64,000 bases of DNA from Agromyces sp. H66 (GTDB lineage: Bacteria; Actinomycetota; Actinomycetes; Actinomycetales; Microbacteriaceae): contig NZ_SJZG01000006.1 in NCBI RefSeq assembly GCF_004959775.1, forward strand, positions 100,993 to 164,992. Direction: 5' to 3'. Below are positions 1 through 8,957 of this stretch, one piece after another. Each line of letters opens with the position of its first letter. Within the stretch, counting starts at the first letter, position 1. Under the pieces are notes generated by a model. That model saw nothing but the letters and a program-made list of their open reading frames with translations. It was not told the origin of the DNA and did no database searches. Both the position numbers and the translations under genes were made by a program.

Positions 1-1128
<1,128 letters not shown>

Positions 1129-1140
1129 GTGAGGCTCGTT

Positions 1141-1195
1141 CGCTGAGCCTGTCGAAGCGATCGGGAGCGGTGCGCTCCCTTCGACGGGCTCAGTG
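1141..1195. repeat. Intergenic inverted repeat / bidirectional terminator
   Basis: Left arm 1141-1157 (cgctgagcctgtcgaag) pairs with right arm 1179-1195 (cttcgacgggctcagtg) with two mismatches. A second stem (gggagcg 1163-1169 with cgctccc 1173-1179) extends it towards the loop. It sits between convergent guaB and the lyase gene, so it probably ends transcription from both sides. From general knowledge, the TTCGACAGGCTCAG-type hairpin recurs between genes in Microbacteriaceae, so this may be a dispersed repeat as well as a terminator. Confidence 0.7.
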
Positions 1196-2353
1196 AGCGG
1201 TCGTGCGCGCGTCCGCCAGTCGCGTCACGGCCTCCGAGAGCACCTCGGGCGAGCAGGCGAAGTTGAGGCGCGCATGACCGCGTCCGACGGATGCCCCGAA
1301 TGCGGTTCCGCTGTGCAGCGCGACCTTCGCGTGCTCGAGCGCGTACGCGGCAGGGTCGTCGCCCCACCCGAGCGCGGACAGGTCGAGCCAGGCGAGATAA
1401 GTGGCCTGCGGCATCCGGTATCGCACGCCGGGGAGTTCGTCGGCGAGGAGTTCCGCGAGCAGGCGGCGGTTGTCGTCGAGGCTCGCGAGCACGCCGTCGA
1501 GCCACGGGCCGCCCTCCTGGAACGCCGCGATCGAGGCGATGGCGCCGAACTGGCCCATGCGCCATTCGACCTCGTACGGGAAGTCCGTGCGCACCCGGTC
1601 GCCGCGCTCGCTCGCCGTGACCACGAGCGCCGACTTGAGGCCGGGGATGTTGAACGACTTGCTCGCGCTGGTGACGGCGATGCCGTGCTCGCGCGCGGCG
1701 TCCGACACCGTGAGGAACGGCGTGTAGGGCGACTCGGGCTGCGCGAGCGGCCCGTGCACCTCGTCGCTCACGACGGTCGCCCCGAAGTCCGCGGCGATCT
1801 CCGCGAGCCGCTCGAGCGTCGTCGGGTCGGGCACCGAGCCGAGCGGGTTGTGCGGGTTGCAGAGCACCATGGCCCGGGCGCCGCCCGCGAAGGCCGCCTC
1901 GATGCCGGCGAGGTCGAGCTCCCAGCCCTCGTCGATGCCGCCGAGCATCGGCACCTCGACGACCGTGCCGCCCGCCTCGGTGACGAGGTCGAAGAACGGC
2001 GGGTAGATGGGCGGCGTGATGACGACACCGTCTCCGGGCGACGTGACCCGCCGGAGCACTTCGACGATGCCCATGCTCACGTCGCCCGTGCACGTCACGC
2101 GCGCCGGGTCGACGTGCCAGCCGAGGCGTCGCGCGGCGAACCCGCTGAACGCCTCGGCCACGTGTCGGCTGCCGGAGTGGTACCCCGTGTCCGAGCGGCG
2201 GATCGCGGCGTGCAGCGCCTCCGCGATCGGCTCGGCGAGTGGGTAGTCCATCTCGGCGACGGGCAGCGGCAGCACGTCGGCGGAGTAGAGCCGCCATTTC
2301 GCGCTCGTGCGGCTGCGGAGGACGTCGATGGGGTCGGCGGAGACGCGCTGCAT
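1190..2353 (-). CDS. MalY/PatB-type PLP-dependent C-S lyase / aminotransferase
   Basis: A 387-residue fold-type I PLP enzyme of the MalY/PatB family. Members cleave carbon-sulfur bonds of cystathionine or cysteine conjugates, releasing a thiol, pyruvate and ammonia; some act as aminotransferases. Visible family signatures are PVAEMDYPLAEPI near residue 31, a substrate/PLP-contact segment NPHNP at 166-170, SDEVHGPL at 196, and the Schiff-base lysine K232 in SASKSFNIPGLK. The ATG at 2353 is used because the family's typical N-terminus begins just after it and no better start lies upstream. It is divergent from the ABC-F gene across 108 bp. The exact substrate cannot be read from the sequence. 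Confidence 0.88.
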   Translation of the reverse strand: MQRVSADPIDVLRSRTSAKWRLYSADVLPLPVAEMDYPLAEPIAEALHAAIRRSDTGYHSGSRHVAEAFSGFAARRLGWHVDPARVTCTGDVSMGIVEVLRRVTSPGDGVVITPPIYPPFFDLVTEAGGTVVEVPMLGGIDEGWELDLAGIEAAFAGGARAMVLCNPHNPLGSVPDPTTLERLAEIAADFGATVVSDEVHGPLAQPESPYTPFLTVSDAAREHGIAVTSASKSFNIPGLKSALVVTASERGDRVRTDFPYEVEWRMGQFGAIASIAAFQEGGPWLDGVLASLDDNRRLLAELLADELPGVRYRMPQATYLAWLDLSALGWGDDPAAYALEHAKVALHSGTAFGASVGRGHARLNFACSPEVLSEAVTRLADARTTAH

Positions 2354-2461
2354 CAGTCCAGCATGCCGCAGACGTCGCGGCGAGGCATCCGCCTGTGTAT
2401 TCTGGTCGGCTGCCCTGAGGCCGCCGTGGCACTCGCCGCGAAATCGGAAACGGATGCATCC

Positions 2462-4162
2462 ATGGGCTTCATCGACGTCAACGGCGTCTCCCTCTCCCTG
2501 CCCGACGGCAGGCCGCTGCTCGCCGACCTCTCCTTCCGGGTGACGGATGCCGCCACCACGGCCCTCATCGGCGCGAACGGCGCCGGCAAGTCGACGCTGC
2601 TGCGGATCATCCGCGGCGACCTGCGCCCCGACGAGGGCAGTGTGCAGGTGGACGGCGGTCTCGGCGTGATGGACCAGTTCGTGGGTACCGGTCGCACCGC
2701 CGAGGGCGCGCCCGAGACCGTCGGGGGGCTGCTCGTGTCGGTCGCGCCGACCCGGATCCGGCGGGCGGCGATCGAGCTCGAGGCATCCGAGGACGCCCTC
2801 ATCGATCTCGACGACACGGCGAACCAGATGCGCTATGCGTCGGCGCTCGCCGAGTACGCCGAGGCGGGCGGATACGAGCATGAGGTCGTGTGGGACCACT
2901 GCACGGTGGCGGCCCTCGGGATTCCGTACGAGCGCGCGAAGTGGCGGGAGCTCGGCAGCCTCTCGGGCGGCGAGCAGAAGCGGCTCGCGCTGGAGGCGCT
3001 GCTGCGCGGACCCGAGCAGGTGCTGCTGCTCGACGAGCCCGACAACTCGCTCGACGTGCCGGGCAAGCGGTGGCTCGAGGCGCAGCTGCGCGCGACGCCC
3101 AAGACGGTGCTGCTCGTCTCGCACGACCGGGAGCTGCTCGCCCGGGCGGCCGATCGCATCGTGACGCTCGAGCTCGGTGCGGCGGGCAGCACCGCATGGG
3201 TGCACGGGGGCAGCTTCGAGGGCTACCACGCGGCCCGCGAGGAGCGCTTCGCCCGGCTCGACGAGTTGCGGCGCCGTTGGGACGAGCAGCACGCCGCGCT
3301 GAGGCAGCTCGTGGCGACACTCAAGGTGAAGGCCACCTACAACGACGGGATGGCCTCGCGATACCAGGCCGCCGTGACGCGACTGCGCAAGTTCGAGGAG
3401 GCCGGCCCGCCCGAGGAGCGACCGCCCGCGCAGGCGGTGTCGATGCGGCTGCGGGGCTCGCGCACGGGCAAGCGCGCCGTCGTGTGCGAACGGCTCGAGC
3501 TCACCGGGCTCATGCGACCGTTCGACCTGGAGGTCTGGTACGGCGACCGGGTCGCAGTGCTCGGTTCGAACGGATCGGGCAAGTCGCACTTCCTGCGGCT
3601 GCTCGCGGGCGGCGGTACCGAGCCCGATCGGCTGCTCGGCCACGTGACGACGGTCGGCGAGTCGCTCGCGCGGGTGCCGCACGACGGCCGCGCCGTGCTC
3701 GGGGCGCGCGTGGTGCCGGGGTGGTTCGCACAGAATCACGACCACCCCGAATATCGAGGGCGCACGCTCCTCGACATCCTGCATCGCGGCGACGCCAATC
3801 GCGAGGGCATGGCGCGGGAGGCCGCGAGTTCGGCCCTCGATCGGTACGGGCTCGCGGCATCCGCACTGCAGCGATTCGAGTCCCTGTCGGGCGGGCAGCA
3901 GGCGCGCCTCCAGATCCTGCTCCTCGAACTCTCGGGGGCGACGCTCTTGCTCCTCGACGAGCCGACCGACAACCTCGACCTGGTGTCGGCCGAGGCGCTC
4001 GAGGACGCACTCGCCCGGTTCGACGGCACGGTGCTCGCCGTCACGCACGACCGCTGGTTCACGCGCTCGTTCGATCGGTTCGTGGTGTTCCGCTCCGACG
4101 GCGAAGTGGTGGAGACGGATGCCCCGGTGTGGGACGAGGGGCGCGTCGTGCGCGCCAGGTGA
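2462..4162 (+). CDS. ABC-F family ATPase (translation factor / possible ribosome protection)
   Basis: A 566-residue soluble protein with two ABC ATPase domains and no membrane segment, the ABC-F layout. Members bind the ribosomal E site; some only tune translation, others displace ribosome-targeting antibiotics. NBD1 has Walker A GANGAGKST at 37-45, signature LSGGEQKR and Walker B LLLDEPDNSLD. NBD2 has GSNGSGKS, LSGGQQAR and LLLLDEPTDNLD. A basic, helical linker (roughly residues 255-330) lies between them and would be the ribosome-contacting arm. The start ATG at 2462 begins directly before the first beta strand. An in-frame ATG at 2363 would add 33 residues, but neither start has a clear ribosome binding site. 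Housekeeping and resistance roles cannot be separated here. Confidence 0.85.
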   Translation: MGFIDVNGVSLSLPDGRPLLADLSFRVTDAATTALIGANGAGKSTLLRIIRGDLRPDEGSVQVDGGLGVMDQFVGTGRTAEGAPETVGGLLVSVAPTRIRRAAIELEASEDALIDLDDTANQMRYASALAEYAEAGGYEHEVVWDHCTVAALGIPYERAKWRELGSLSGGEQKRLALEALLRGPEQVLLLDEPDNSLDVPGKRWLEAQLRATPKTVLLVSHDRELLARAADRIVTLELGAAGSTAWVHGGSFEGYHAAREERFARLDELRRRWDEQHAALRQLVATLKVKATYNDGMASRYQAAVTRLRKFEEAGPPEERPPAQAVSMRLRGSRTGKRAVVCERLELTGLMRPFDLEVWYGDRVAVLGSNGSGKSHFLRLLAGGGTEPDRLLGHVTTVGESLARVPHDGRAVLGARVVPGWFAQNHDHPEYRGRTLLDILHRGDANREGMAREAASSALDRYGLAASALQRFESLSGGQQARLQILLLELSGATLLLLDEPTDNLDLVSAEALEDALARFDGTVLAVTHDRWFTRSFDRFVVFRSDGEVVETDAPVWDEGRVVRAR

Positions 4163-4166
4163 GCGC

Positions 4167-4197
4167 AGCGGCGGGTCCGTCGGTCGGACCCGCCGCT
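4167..4197. terminator. Bidirectional hairpin terminator between ABC-F and DoxX-like genes
   Basis: Perfect 13-bp arms agcggcgggtccg (4167-4179) and cggacccgccgct (4185-4197) enclose a 5-nt loop. It starts five bases after the ABC-F stop and precedes the 3' end of the convergent DoxX-like gene, so it can serve both. No T-tract follows, as is usual in high-GC actinobacteria. Confidence 0.75.
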
Positions 4198-4208
4198 CGC
4201 GGCATCCC

Positions 4209-4724
4209 TCAGCCGATCGCGACGGCCAGGCAGCAGGCCACGTACACGACCTGCTCGATGGTGCGCGGCACGAGCGGGGTCGCGGGCGCGTCGCCGATGC
4301 GGATGCCGGCGCGTGCCGCGCGCACGTTCGCGGGGAAGACCGCGACGAGCAGGAGCGCGAGGCACGCGGCCGCGATCCGCTCGAGGGGCGGCACCCAGAG
4401 CCCGATCGCACCCGCCGCCTCGAGCACTCCGGTCGCCGCGACGATGAGGTCGGGGCGGGGGAGCCGCGGTGGCACCATGGCGATGAGTCCGGCGCGCTGC
4501 GGACCGAGGCGACCCGACGCGGCGACGAGGAACATCAGCGAGACGCCGCCGCGAAGGGCGGGCTGCCAGCCCTGCATGCCGGGCACGCCCGCGGCGCCGA
4601 GCGCGGCCACCAGCGCGGTGCCGACGAGCAGGGCGATCGAGACGGGGTTGAACCAGTGCGACACCCACGCCGGCCGACGGCCGGTGCGGGCAGGCCCGGT
4701 CGGGATGCGGGTCGCGTGGGTCAT
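4209..4724 (-). CDS. DoxX-like small membrane protein
   Basis: A 171-residue protein with four predicted membrane helices (for example VSIALLVGTALVAALG and LIVAATGVLEAAGAIGLWVPP), matching the DoxX/DoxX-like layout. The conserved helix pair with the G-x-x-E-x-x-G element (TGVLEAAGA) is visible. DoxX proteins are thought to act in membrane redox or quinone-linked chemistry, but the role of this branch is unknown. The ATG at 4724 is chosen over an upstream extension because GAGGAGG lies 7 nt before it. It is divergent from a TetR regulator over 88 bp that contain a perfect palindrome, so it is the likely regulated target. Confidence 0.75.
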   Translation of the reverse strand: MTHATRIPTGPARTGRRPAWVSHWFNPVSIALLVGTALVAALGAAGVPGMQGWQPALRGGVSLMFLVAASGRLGPQRAGLIAMVPPRLPRPDLIVAATGVLEAAGAIGLWVPPLERIAAACLALLLVAVFPANVRAARAGIRIGDAPATPLVPRTIEQVVYVACCLAVAIG

Positions 4725-4770
4725 GTCATGCCTCCTCGTAATCTTGACACTGCCTAGATTGCCGCATGAC

Positions 4771-4797
4771 GCTGATCTTGTCAATGGCAAGATCAGC
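4771..4797. promoter_or_regulatory. Putative TetR operator between DoxX-like and TetR genes
   Basis: Perfect 10-bp inverted arms gctgatcttg (4771-4780) and caagatcagc (4788-4797) separated by 7 nt. The palindrome lies between divergent DoxX-like and TetR start codons, 15 bp before the TetR ATG. A TTGACA on the minus strand (4784-4779) lies inside it, where a -35 box for the DoxX-like gene could be. Binding of the adjacent TetR protein is inferred from position and symmetry. Confidence 0.7.
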
Positions 4798-4812
4798 CCG
4801 TATCGTCGGGGC

Positions 4813-5394
4813 ATGGCCTACCACCACGGACGACTGCGCGAGAGCCTCATCGACGCGGCCGTCACCGCGATCGAACAGGAGGGCCTCGCGCGCCTCAGCC
4901 TTCGCGACCTCGCCAGGCGCGTCGGCGTCTCGCACGCGGCCCCCGCCCACCACTTCGGCGACCGCGAGGGGCTGCTCACCGCGATCGCGGCCGACGGATT
5001 CGAGCGACTCGCGAGCGTGCTCGAGGAGGCGGGTGACGACTTCCTCGAGGTCGGAGTGGCGTACGTGCGATTCGCCACGTCGGAACGCGGGCGGTTCGAG
5101 GTCATGTTCCGACCCGACCTGCACCGCCGGGACGATCCCGGGCTCACCGCCGCCATGGACCGCGCCGGCGACGTGCTGCGCTCCGGTGCGGCGGCCGAGC
5201 CCGGCGACGATCGCACGAACGGGCTCGCCGCATGGTCGCTCGTGCACGGACTCGCGACGTTGTGGAACGCCGGCGCGATCTCGATCGACGAAGGGACCGA
5301 GGTCGAGGTCGTCGCCCGCGCCGTCGCGGGCGTGCTCTTCGGGCGGACGGCCGGGGCGACCGGCGGCGCGTCCCCCGCCGATCCCGTTCGCTAG
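4813..5394 (+). CDS. TetR/AcrR family transcriptional regulator
   Basis: A 193-residue repressor with an N-terminal helix-turn-helix (residues about 25-50: LSLRDLARRVGVSHAAPAHHF, with the typical H-F-G-D/S-x-E-x-L end) and a ligand-binding C-terminal half with a conserved hydrophobic helix near LAAWSLVHGLATLWNAG (TetR_C_13-like). The ATG at 4813 begins MAYHHGRLRESL, a common start in this subfamily. It most likely represses itself and the divergent DoxX-like gene through the palindrome at 4771-4797. Its stop is only 9 nt before the guaB3 start, so read-through into guaB3 is possible. Confidence 0.88.
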   Translation: MAYHHGRLRESLIDAAVTAIEQEGLARLSLRDLARRVGVSHAAPAHHFGDREGLLTAIAADGFERLASVLEEAGDDFLEVGVAYVRFATSERGRFEVMFRPDLHRRDDPGLTAAMDRAGDVLRSGAAAEPGDDRTNGLAAWSLVHGLATLWNAGAISIDEGTEVEVVARAVAGVLFGRTAGATGGASPADPVR

Positions 5395-5403
5395 GGTGGA
5401 CAC

Positions 5404-6528
5404 GTGACCCAGGAGATCGAGATCGGCCGCTCCAAGCGCGGCCAGCGTGTCTACGCGTTCGACGACATCGCGATCGTTCCGAGCCGGCGCACGCGCGACC
5501 CCGAGGACGTCTCGGTGACCTGGTCCATCGACGCGTACCAGTTCGACATCCCGTTCCTCGCGGCGCCCATGGACTCGGTGGTCTCGCCGCGCACGGCGAT
5601 CATGATGGGCCAGCTCGGCGGCCTCGGCGTGCTCGACCTCGAGGGGCTGTGGACGCGCTACGAGGACCCCGAGCCCGTGCTCGCCGAGATCCGCAACCTC
5701 AGCCCCGAGGTCGCCACCGCGCGCATGCAGCAGCTCTACTCCGAGCCGATCAAGCCCGAACTCGTCACGGCGCGCCTGGCCGAGATCCGTGCCGCGGGCG
5801 TCACCGTCGCCGGCGCGCTCTCGCCCCAGCGCACGCAGGAACTCTACGAGACGGTCGTGGCGGCCGGTGTCGACCTGTTCGTGATCCGCGGCACCACAGT
5901 GTCGGCCGAGCACGTCTCGAAGAACCAGGAACCCCTGAACCTCAAGAAGTTCATCTACGAGCTCGACGTGCCCGTCATCGTGGGCGGCGCGGCCACCTAC
6001 ACCGCCGCGCTCCACCTGATGCGCACGGGCGCGGCCGGCGTGCTCGTCGGCTTCGGCGGCGGCGCGGCATCGACCACGCGCGCCACGCTCGGCATCCACG
6101 CCCCCATGGCCACGGCGGTGGCGGATGTCGCGGGCGCACGCCGTGACTACCTCGACGAGTCCGGTGGTCGTTACGTGCACGTCATCGCCGACGGCGGGGT
6201 CGGCAAGTCCGGCGACATCGTGAAGGCCATCGCGTGCGGCGCCGATGCGGTCATGCTCGGCGCAGCGCTCGCACGAGCGACGGACGCCCCCGGCGGCGGC
6301 TACCACTGGGGTGCCGAGGCGCACCACCCGAAGCTCCCGCGGGGCCAGCGCGTGCACGTGGGCCAGGTCGCCGCGCTCGAGGAGATCCTGTACGGCCCGG
6401 CGCCCGCCGCCGACGGCACGGCCAACCTCGTCGGTGCCCTGCGCCGCTCGATGGCGACCACGGGCTACTCCGACCTCAAGGAGTTCCAGCGCGTCGACGT
6501 CGTCGTCGCGCCCTACACCGGCGCCTGA
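5404..6528 (+). CDS. guaB3: GuaB3 family IMP dehydrogenase-related protein
   Basis: A 374-residue IMPDH-like TIM barrel without CBS domains, the GuaB3 type found in most actinobacteria. The catalytic loop reads GGGAASTTR instead of GPGSICTTR. Ser223 therefore occupies the position of the IMPDH active-site cysteine, and canonical IMPDH chemistry is unlikely. The phosphate-binding and flap-side segments (VHVIADGGVGKSGDIVKAIACGADAVMLG) are well kept. In Mycobacterium only GuaB2 is a true IMPDH; the role of GuaB3 remains unsettled. The start is GTG at 5404, with an agggtgga ribosome binding site overlapping the upstream tetR stop codon. Confidence 0.92.
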   Translation: MTQEIEIGRSKRGQRVYAFDDIAIVPSRRTRDPEDVSVTWSIDAYQFDIPFLAAPMDSVVSPRTAIMMGQLGGLGVLDLEGLWTRYEDPEPVLAEIRNLSPEVATARMQQLYSEPIKPELVTARLAEIRAAGVTVAGALSPQRTQELYETVVAAGVDLFVIRGTTVSAEHVSKNQEPLNLKKFIYELDVPVIVGGAATYTAALHLMRTGAAGVLVGFGGGAASTTRATLGIHAPMATAVADVAGARRDYLDESGGRYVHVIADGGVGKSGDIVKAIACGADAVMLGAALARATDAPGGGYHWGAEAHHPKLPRGQRVHVGQVAALEEILYGPAPAADGTANLVGALRRSMATTGYSDLKEFQRVDVVVAPYTGA

Positions 6529-6638
6529 GCGACGTTTTCGAGACGGGCGCTGCGCGCCCTCCTCAACCCCCGGGGGTTCGGGTAGCGTGGAATGCGGATC
6601 GCGCGGCCCCGTCGTGAGGCCGCGGAAATGGGGTTGAC

Positions 6639-8369
6639 ATGGCGAGTGGCAATTCGGTGTCGCGTTCGACCAAGCTCGGACCCGAGGAACGTGCGGCGGC
6701 CATCGCCCGCCTGAAGGAGAAGGAACTCGACATCCTCGTCGTCGGCGGCGGCATCGTCGGCACCGGCGCGGCACTCGACGCGGTGACCCGCGGGCTCTCC
6801 ACCGGGCTCCTCGAGGCGCGCGACTGGGCGTCGGGCACGTCGAGCCGATCGTCGAAGCTCGTGCACGGCGGCATCCGCTACCTCGAACAGCTCGACTTCC
6901 GGCTGGTTCGCGAGGCGCTCATCGAGCGCGGCCTCCTGCTGCAGCGCATCGCTCCGCACCTCGTCAAGCCCGTGCGGTTCCTGTACCCCCTGAAGAAGCG
7001 GGTCGTCGAACGGCTCTACGTCGGCGCGGGCATGCTCCTCTACGACGTCTTCAGCTACTCGGGCGGTCGGCCGCCGGGCGTGCCGCACCATCGCCACCTC
7101 TCGAAGCGCCAGGTTCGGCGCGCGATCCCGTCGCTCTCGAACGACGCGCTCATCGGCGGCCTCACCTACTACGACGCCCAGGTCGACGACGCGCGGTACG
7201 TGGCATCCCTCGCCCGCACCGCGTCGTTCTACGGCGCGCACGTCGCGAGCCGCGTGAAGGTCGAGGGCTTCGTCAAGGTCGGCGAACGCGTCGTCGGCGT
7301 GCAGGCGCACGACCTCCAGACCGACGAGCACTTCGAGGTGCGCGCGCGGCAGGTCGTGAACGCGACCGGCGTCTGGACCGACGATACGCAGCGCATGGTG
7401 GGCGAGCGGGGCACGTTCAAGGTGCGTGCGTCGAAGGGCATCCACCTCGTCGTGCCACGCGACCGCTTCCAGTCGAACATGGGCCTCCTGCTCCGCACCG
7501 AGAAGAGCGTGCTGTTCGTCATCCCGTGGGGCCGGCACTGGCTCATCGGCACGACCGACACCGACTGGAACCTCGACAAGGCGCATCCCGCGGCGACGGC
7601 CGCCGACATCGACTACCTGCTCGAGCACGTGAACGAGGTGCTTTCGGTGCCGCTCACACGTGAGGACGTCGAGGGCGTGTTCGCGGGGCTCCGGCCGCTC
7701 CTCGCGGGTGAGAGCGACCAGACGTCGAAGCTCTCGCGCGAGCACATCGTCGCGCACACCGTGCCGGGGCTCGTGGTCGTCGCGGGCGGCAAATGGACGA
7801 CGTACCGCGTCATGGCGAAGGACGCCATCGACGCCGCCGCGGACGCCCTCGACGGGCGGGTGCCACCCTCGACGACCCAGGACATCCCGCTGCTCGGCGC
7901 CGAGGGCTACCAGGCGGCGTGGAACAAGCGCGGGAAGATCGCGCGGGCGTTCGGCGTGCACCGGGTGCGCATCGAGCACCTGCTGAACCGCTACGGCACG
8001 ATGACCGACGAGCTGCTCGACCTCATCCGCGAGACGCCCGAGCTCGGCGAACCGCTGCCCGGCGCCGACGACTACCTCGGGGCGGAGGTCGTGTACGCGG
8101 CCTCGCACGAGGGGGCGCTGCACCTCGACGACGTGCTGGCCCGTCGCACGCGGATCTCGATCGAGGCGTGGGACCGCGGGGTCTCGGCCGCGCCGGTCGC
8201 GGCGAAGCTCATGGCGGGCGTGCTCGGCTGGGACGCCGATCGGGAGGCGCTCGAGGTCGAACGGTACCTGCAGCGAGTCGCCGCCGAGCGGGCGTCGCAG
8301 GAGCAGCCCGACGACGAGTCCGCCGACCGGGTGCGCCTGGCGGCGCCCGACATCGTGACGGTCGACTGA
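6639..8369 (+). CDS. glpD: Glycerol-3-phosphate dehydrogenase, FAD-dependent
   Basis: A 576-residue flavoprotein that oxidises sn-glycerol-3-phosphate to dihydroxyacetone phosphate and passes electrons to the respiratory quinone pool at the inner face of the membrane. The FAD-binding dinucleotide fold is at residues 31-45 (DILVVGGGIVGTGAA), followed by the family motif SGTSSRSSKLVHGGIRYLEQ. The DAO domain includes GGKWTTYRVMAKD. The C-terminal DAO_C helical domain (about 400-545) is complete. Length is normal for the family. Only a weak gggg precedes the ATG. The stop codon lies inside the first unit of a three-copy tandem repeat. Confidence 0.95.
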   Translation: MASGNSVSRSTKLGPEERAAAIARLKEKELDILVVGGGIVGTGAALDAVTRGLSTGLLEARDWASGTSSRSSKLVHGGIRYLEQLDFRLVREALIERGLLLQRIAPHLVKPVRFLYPLKKRVVERLYVGAGMLLYDVFSYSGGRPPGVPHHRHLSKRQVRRAIPSLSNDALIGGLTYYDAQVDDARYVASLARTASFYGAHVASRVKVEGFVKVGERVVGVQAHDLQTDEHFEVRARQVVNATGVWTDDTQRMVGERGTFKVRASKGIHLVVPRDRFQSNMGLLLRTEKSVLFVIPWGRHWLIGTTDTDWNLDKAHPAATAADIDYLLEHVNEVLSVPLTREDVEGVFAGLRPLLAGESDQTSKLSREHIVAHTVPGLVVVAGGKWTTYRVMAKDAIDAAADALDGRVPPSTTQDIPLLGAEGYQAAWNKRGKIARAFGVHRVRIEHLLNRYGTMTDELLDLIRETPELGEPLPGADDYLGAEVVYAASHEGALHLDDVLARRTRISIEAWDRGVSAAPVAAKLMAGVLGWDADREALEVERYLQRVAAERASQEQPDDESADRVRLAAPDIVTVD

Positions 8370-8419
8370 TCCGGCGCGGGGAGCACTGATCCGGCGCGGG
8401 AGCACTGATCCGGCGCGGA
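8366..8419 (+). repeat. Three tandem copies of a 19-20 bp unit at the glpD 3' end
   Basis: Units ctgatccggcgcggggagca (8366-8385), ctgatccggcgcgggagca (8386-8404) and a partial ctgatccggcgcgga (8405-8419) follow head to tail. The first unit contains the glpD stop codon, and the array ends just before the leader of the next gene. Slipped-strand duplication of the stop-codon region is the simplest explanation. Confidence 0.9.
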
Positions 8420-8459
8420 TAGACTGGAACGCGACGCTCGAGACCGAGGAGCCGCGCAT

Positions 8460-8957
8460 ATGGTCGACGTCCGACGGGTGGACCTGCCCGGCATCGGAGT
8501 CCTGCATTCCTTCGTGACGACGGATGCGCTCGAGATCGGGGTCGTGACGCACCGCGCGGGCACCCGGGATCTCGTCGTGCGCCAGGCCGACTCGGAGGCG
8601 CCGGCCGTGACGGCCCGCCTCGAGGGGGACGAGGCCCACCAGCTGGCGGAACTGCTCGGTGGGACCCGGATCATCGAGTCGATCGCCGAGCTGGACGCCA
8701 TGCCCGGCGTGCCGATCGGATGGGTGGCGATCGACGCGGGCGACCCCCTGGACGGGCACGCCATCGGCTCGGTCGATGCGCTCGTCGACGGCGAGGTGCA
8801 GGTGGTCGCGGTCGTGCGCGGCGACCACGTCCATGCCTCGCCTGCCCCGGACTTCCGCATCGAGGCGGGAGACATGCTCGTCGCCGCCGGTCCGCCCGAC
8901 CGCATCGCCCATGCGTTCCGTGCCGCGGGCGCGCAGACCCCCCGGTCCGAGGCCTGA
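8460..8957 (+). CDS. KhtT-like cation/proton antiporter regulatory subunit (orphan)
   Basis: A 165-residue soluble protein like KhtT/YhaT, the cytosolic RCK_C (TrkA_C) subunit that gates a CPA2 potassium/proton antiporter. The N-terminal half (MVDVRRVDLPGIGVLHSF) is the usual KhtT N-domain. The C-terminal half (about 85-160) is the RCK_C fold, with DGHAIGSVDAL, VVAVVRGD and AGDMLVAAGPPDRI. A gaggag ribosome binding site precedes the ATG. KhtT genes are normally followed directly by the antiporter gene khtU, but here the next gene, overlapping by 1 nt, encodes SURF1. The transporter partner is absent from the window. Confidence 0.82.
   Translation: MVDVRRVDLPGIGVLHSFVTTDALEIGVVTHRAGTRDLVVRQADSEAPAVTARLEGDEAHQLAELLGGTRIIESIAELDAMPGVPIGWVAIDAGDPLDGHAIGSVDALVDGEVQVVAVVRGDHVHASPAPDFRIEAGDMLVAAGPPDRIAHAFRAAGAQTPRSEA

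Noticed and set aside
3577..3600. Possible defective second Walker A in the ABC-F protein (GKSH instead of GKST)
   Set aside because: The P-loop GSNGSGKS is complete; the following His is outside the essential motif, so no loss of function is implied.
2890..5394. 834-codon plus-strand frame ending in the TetR gene
   Set aside because: Only the part from 4813 (MAYHHGR) is real. The upstream part is out of frame with ABC-F and antisense to the DoxX-like gene.
6565..6578. 14-bp palindrome aacccccgggggtt before glpD
   Set aside because: It is perfect but made of simple C and G runs; there is no matching site elsewhere and no adjacent regulator, so I did not call it an operator.
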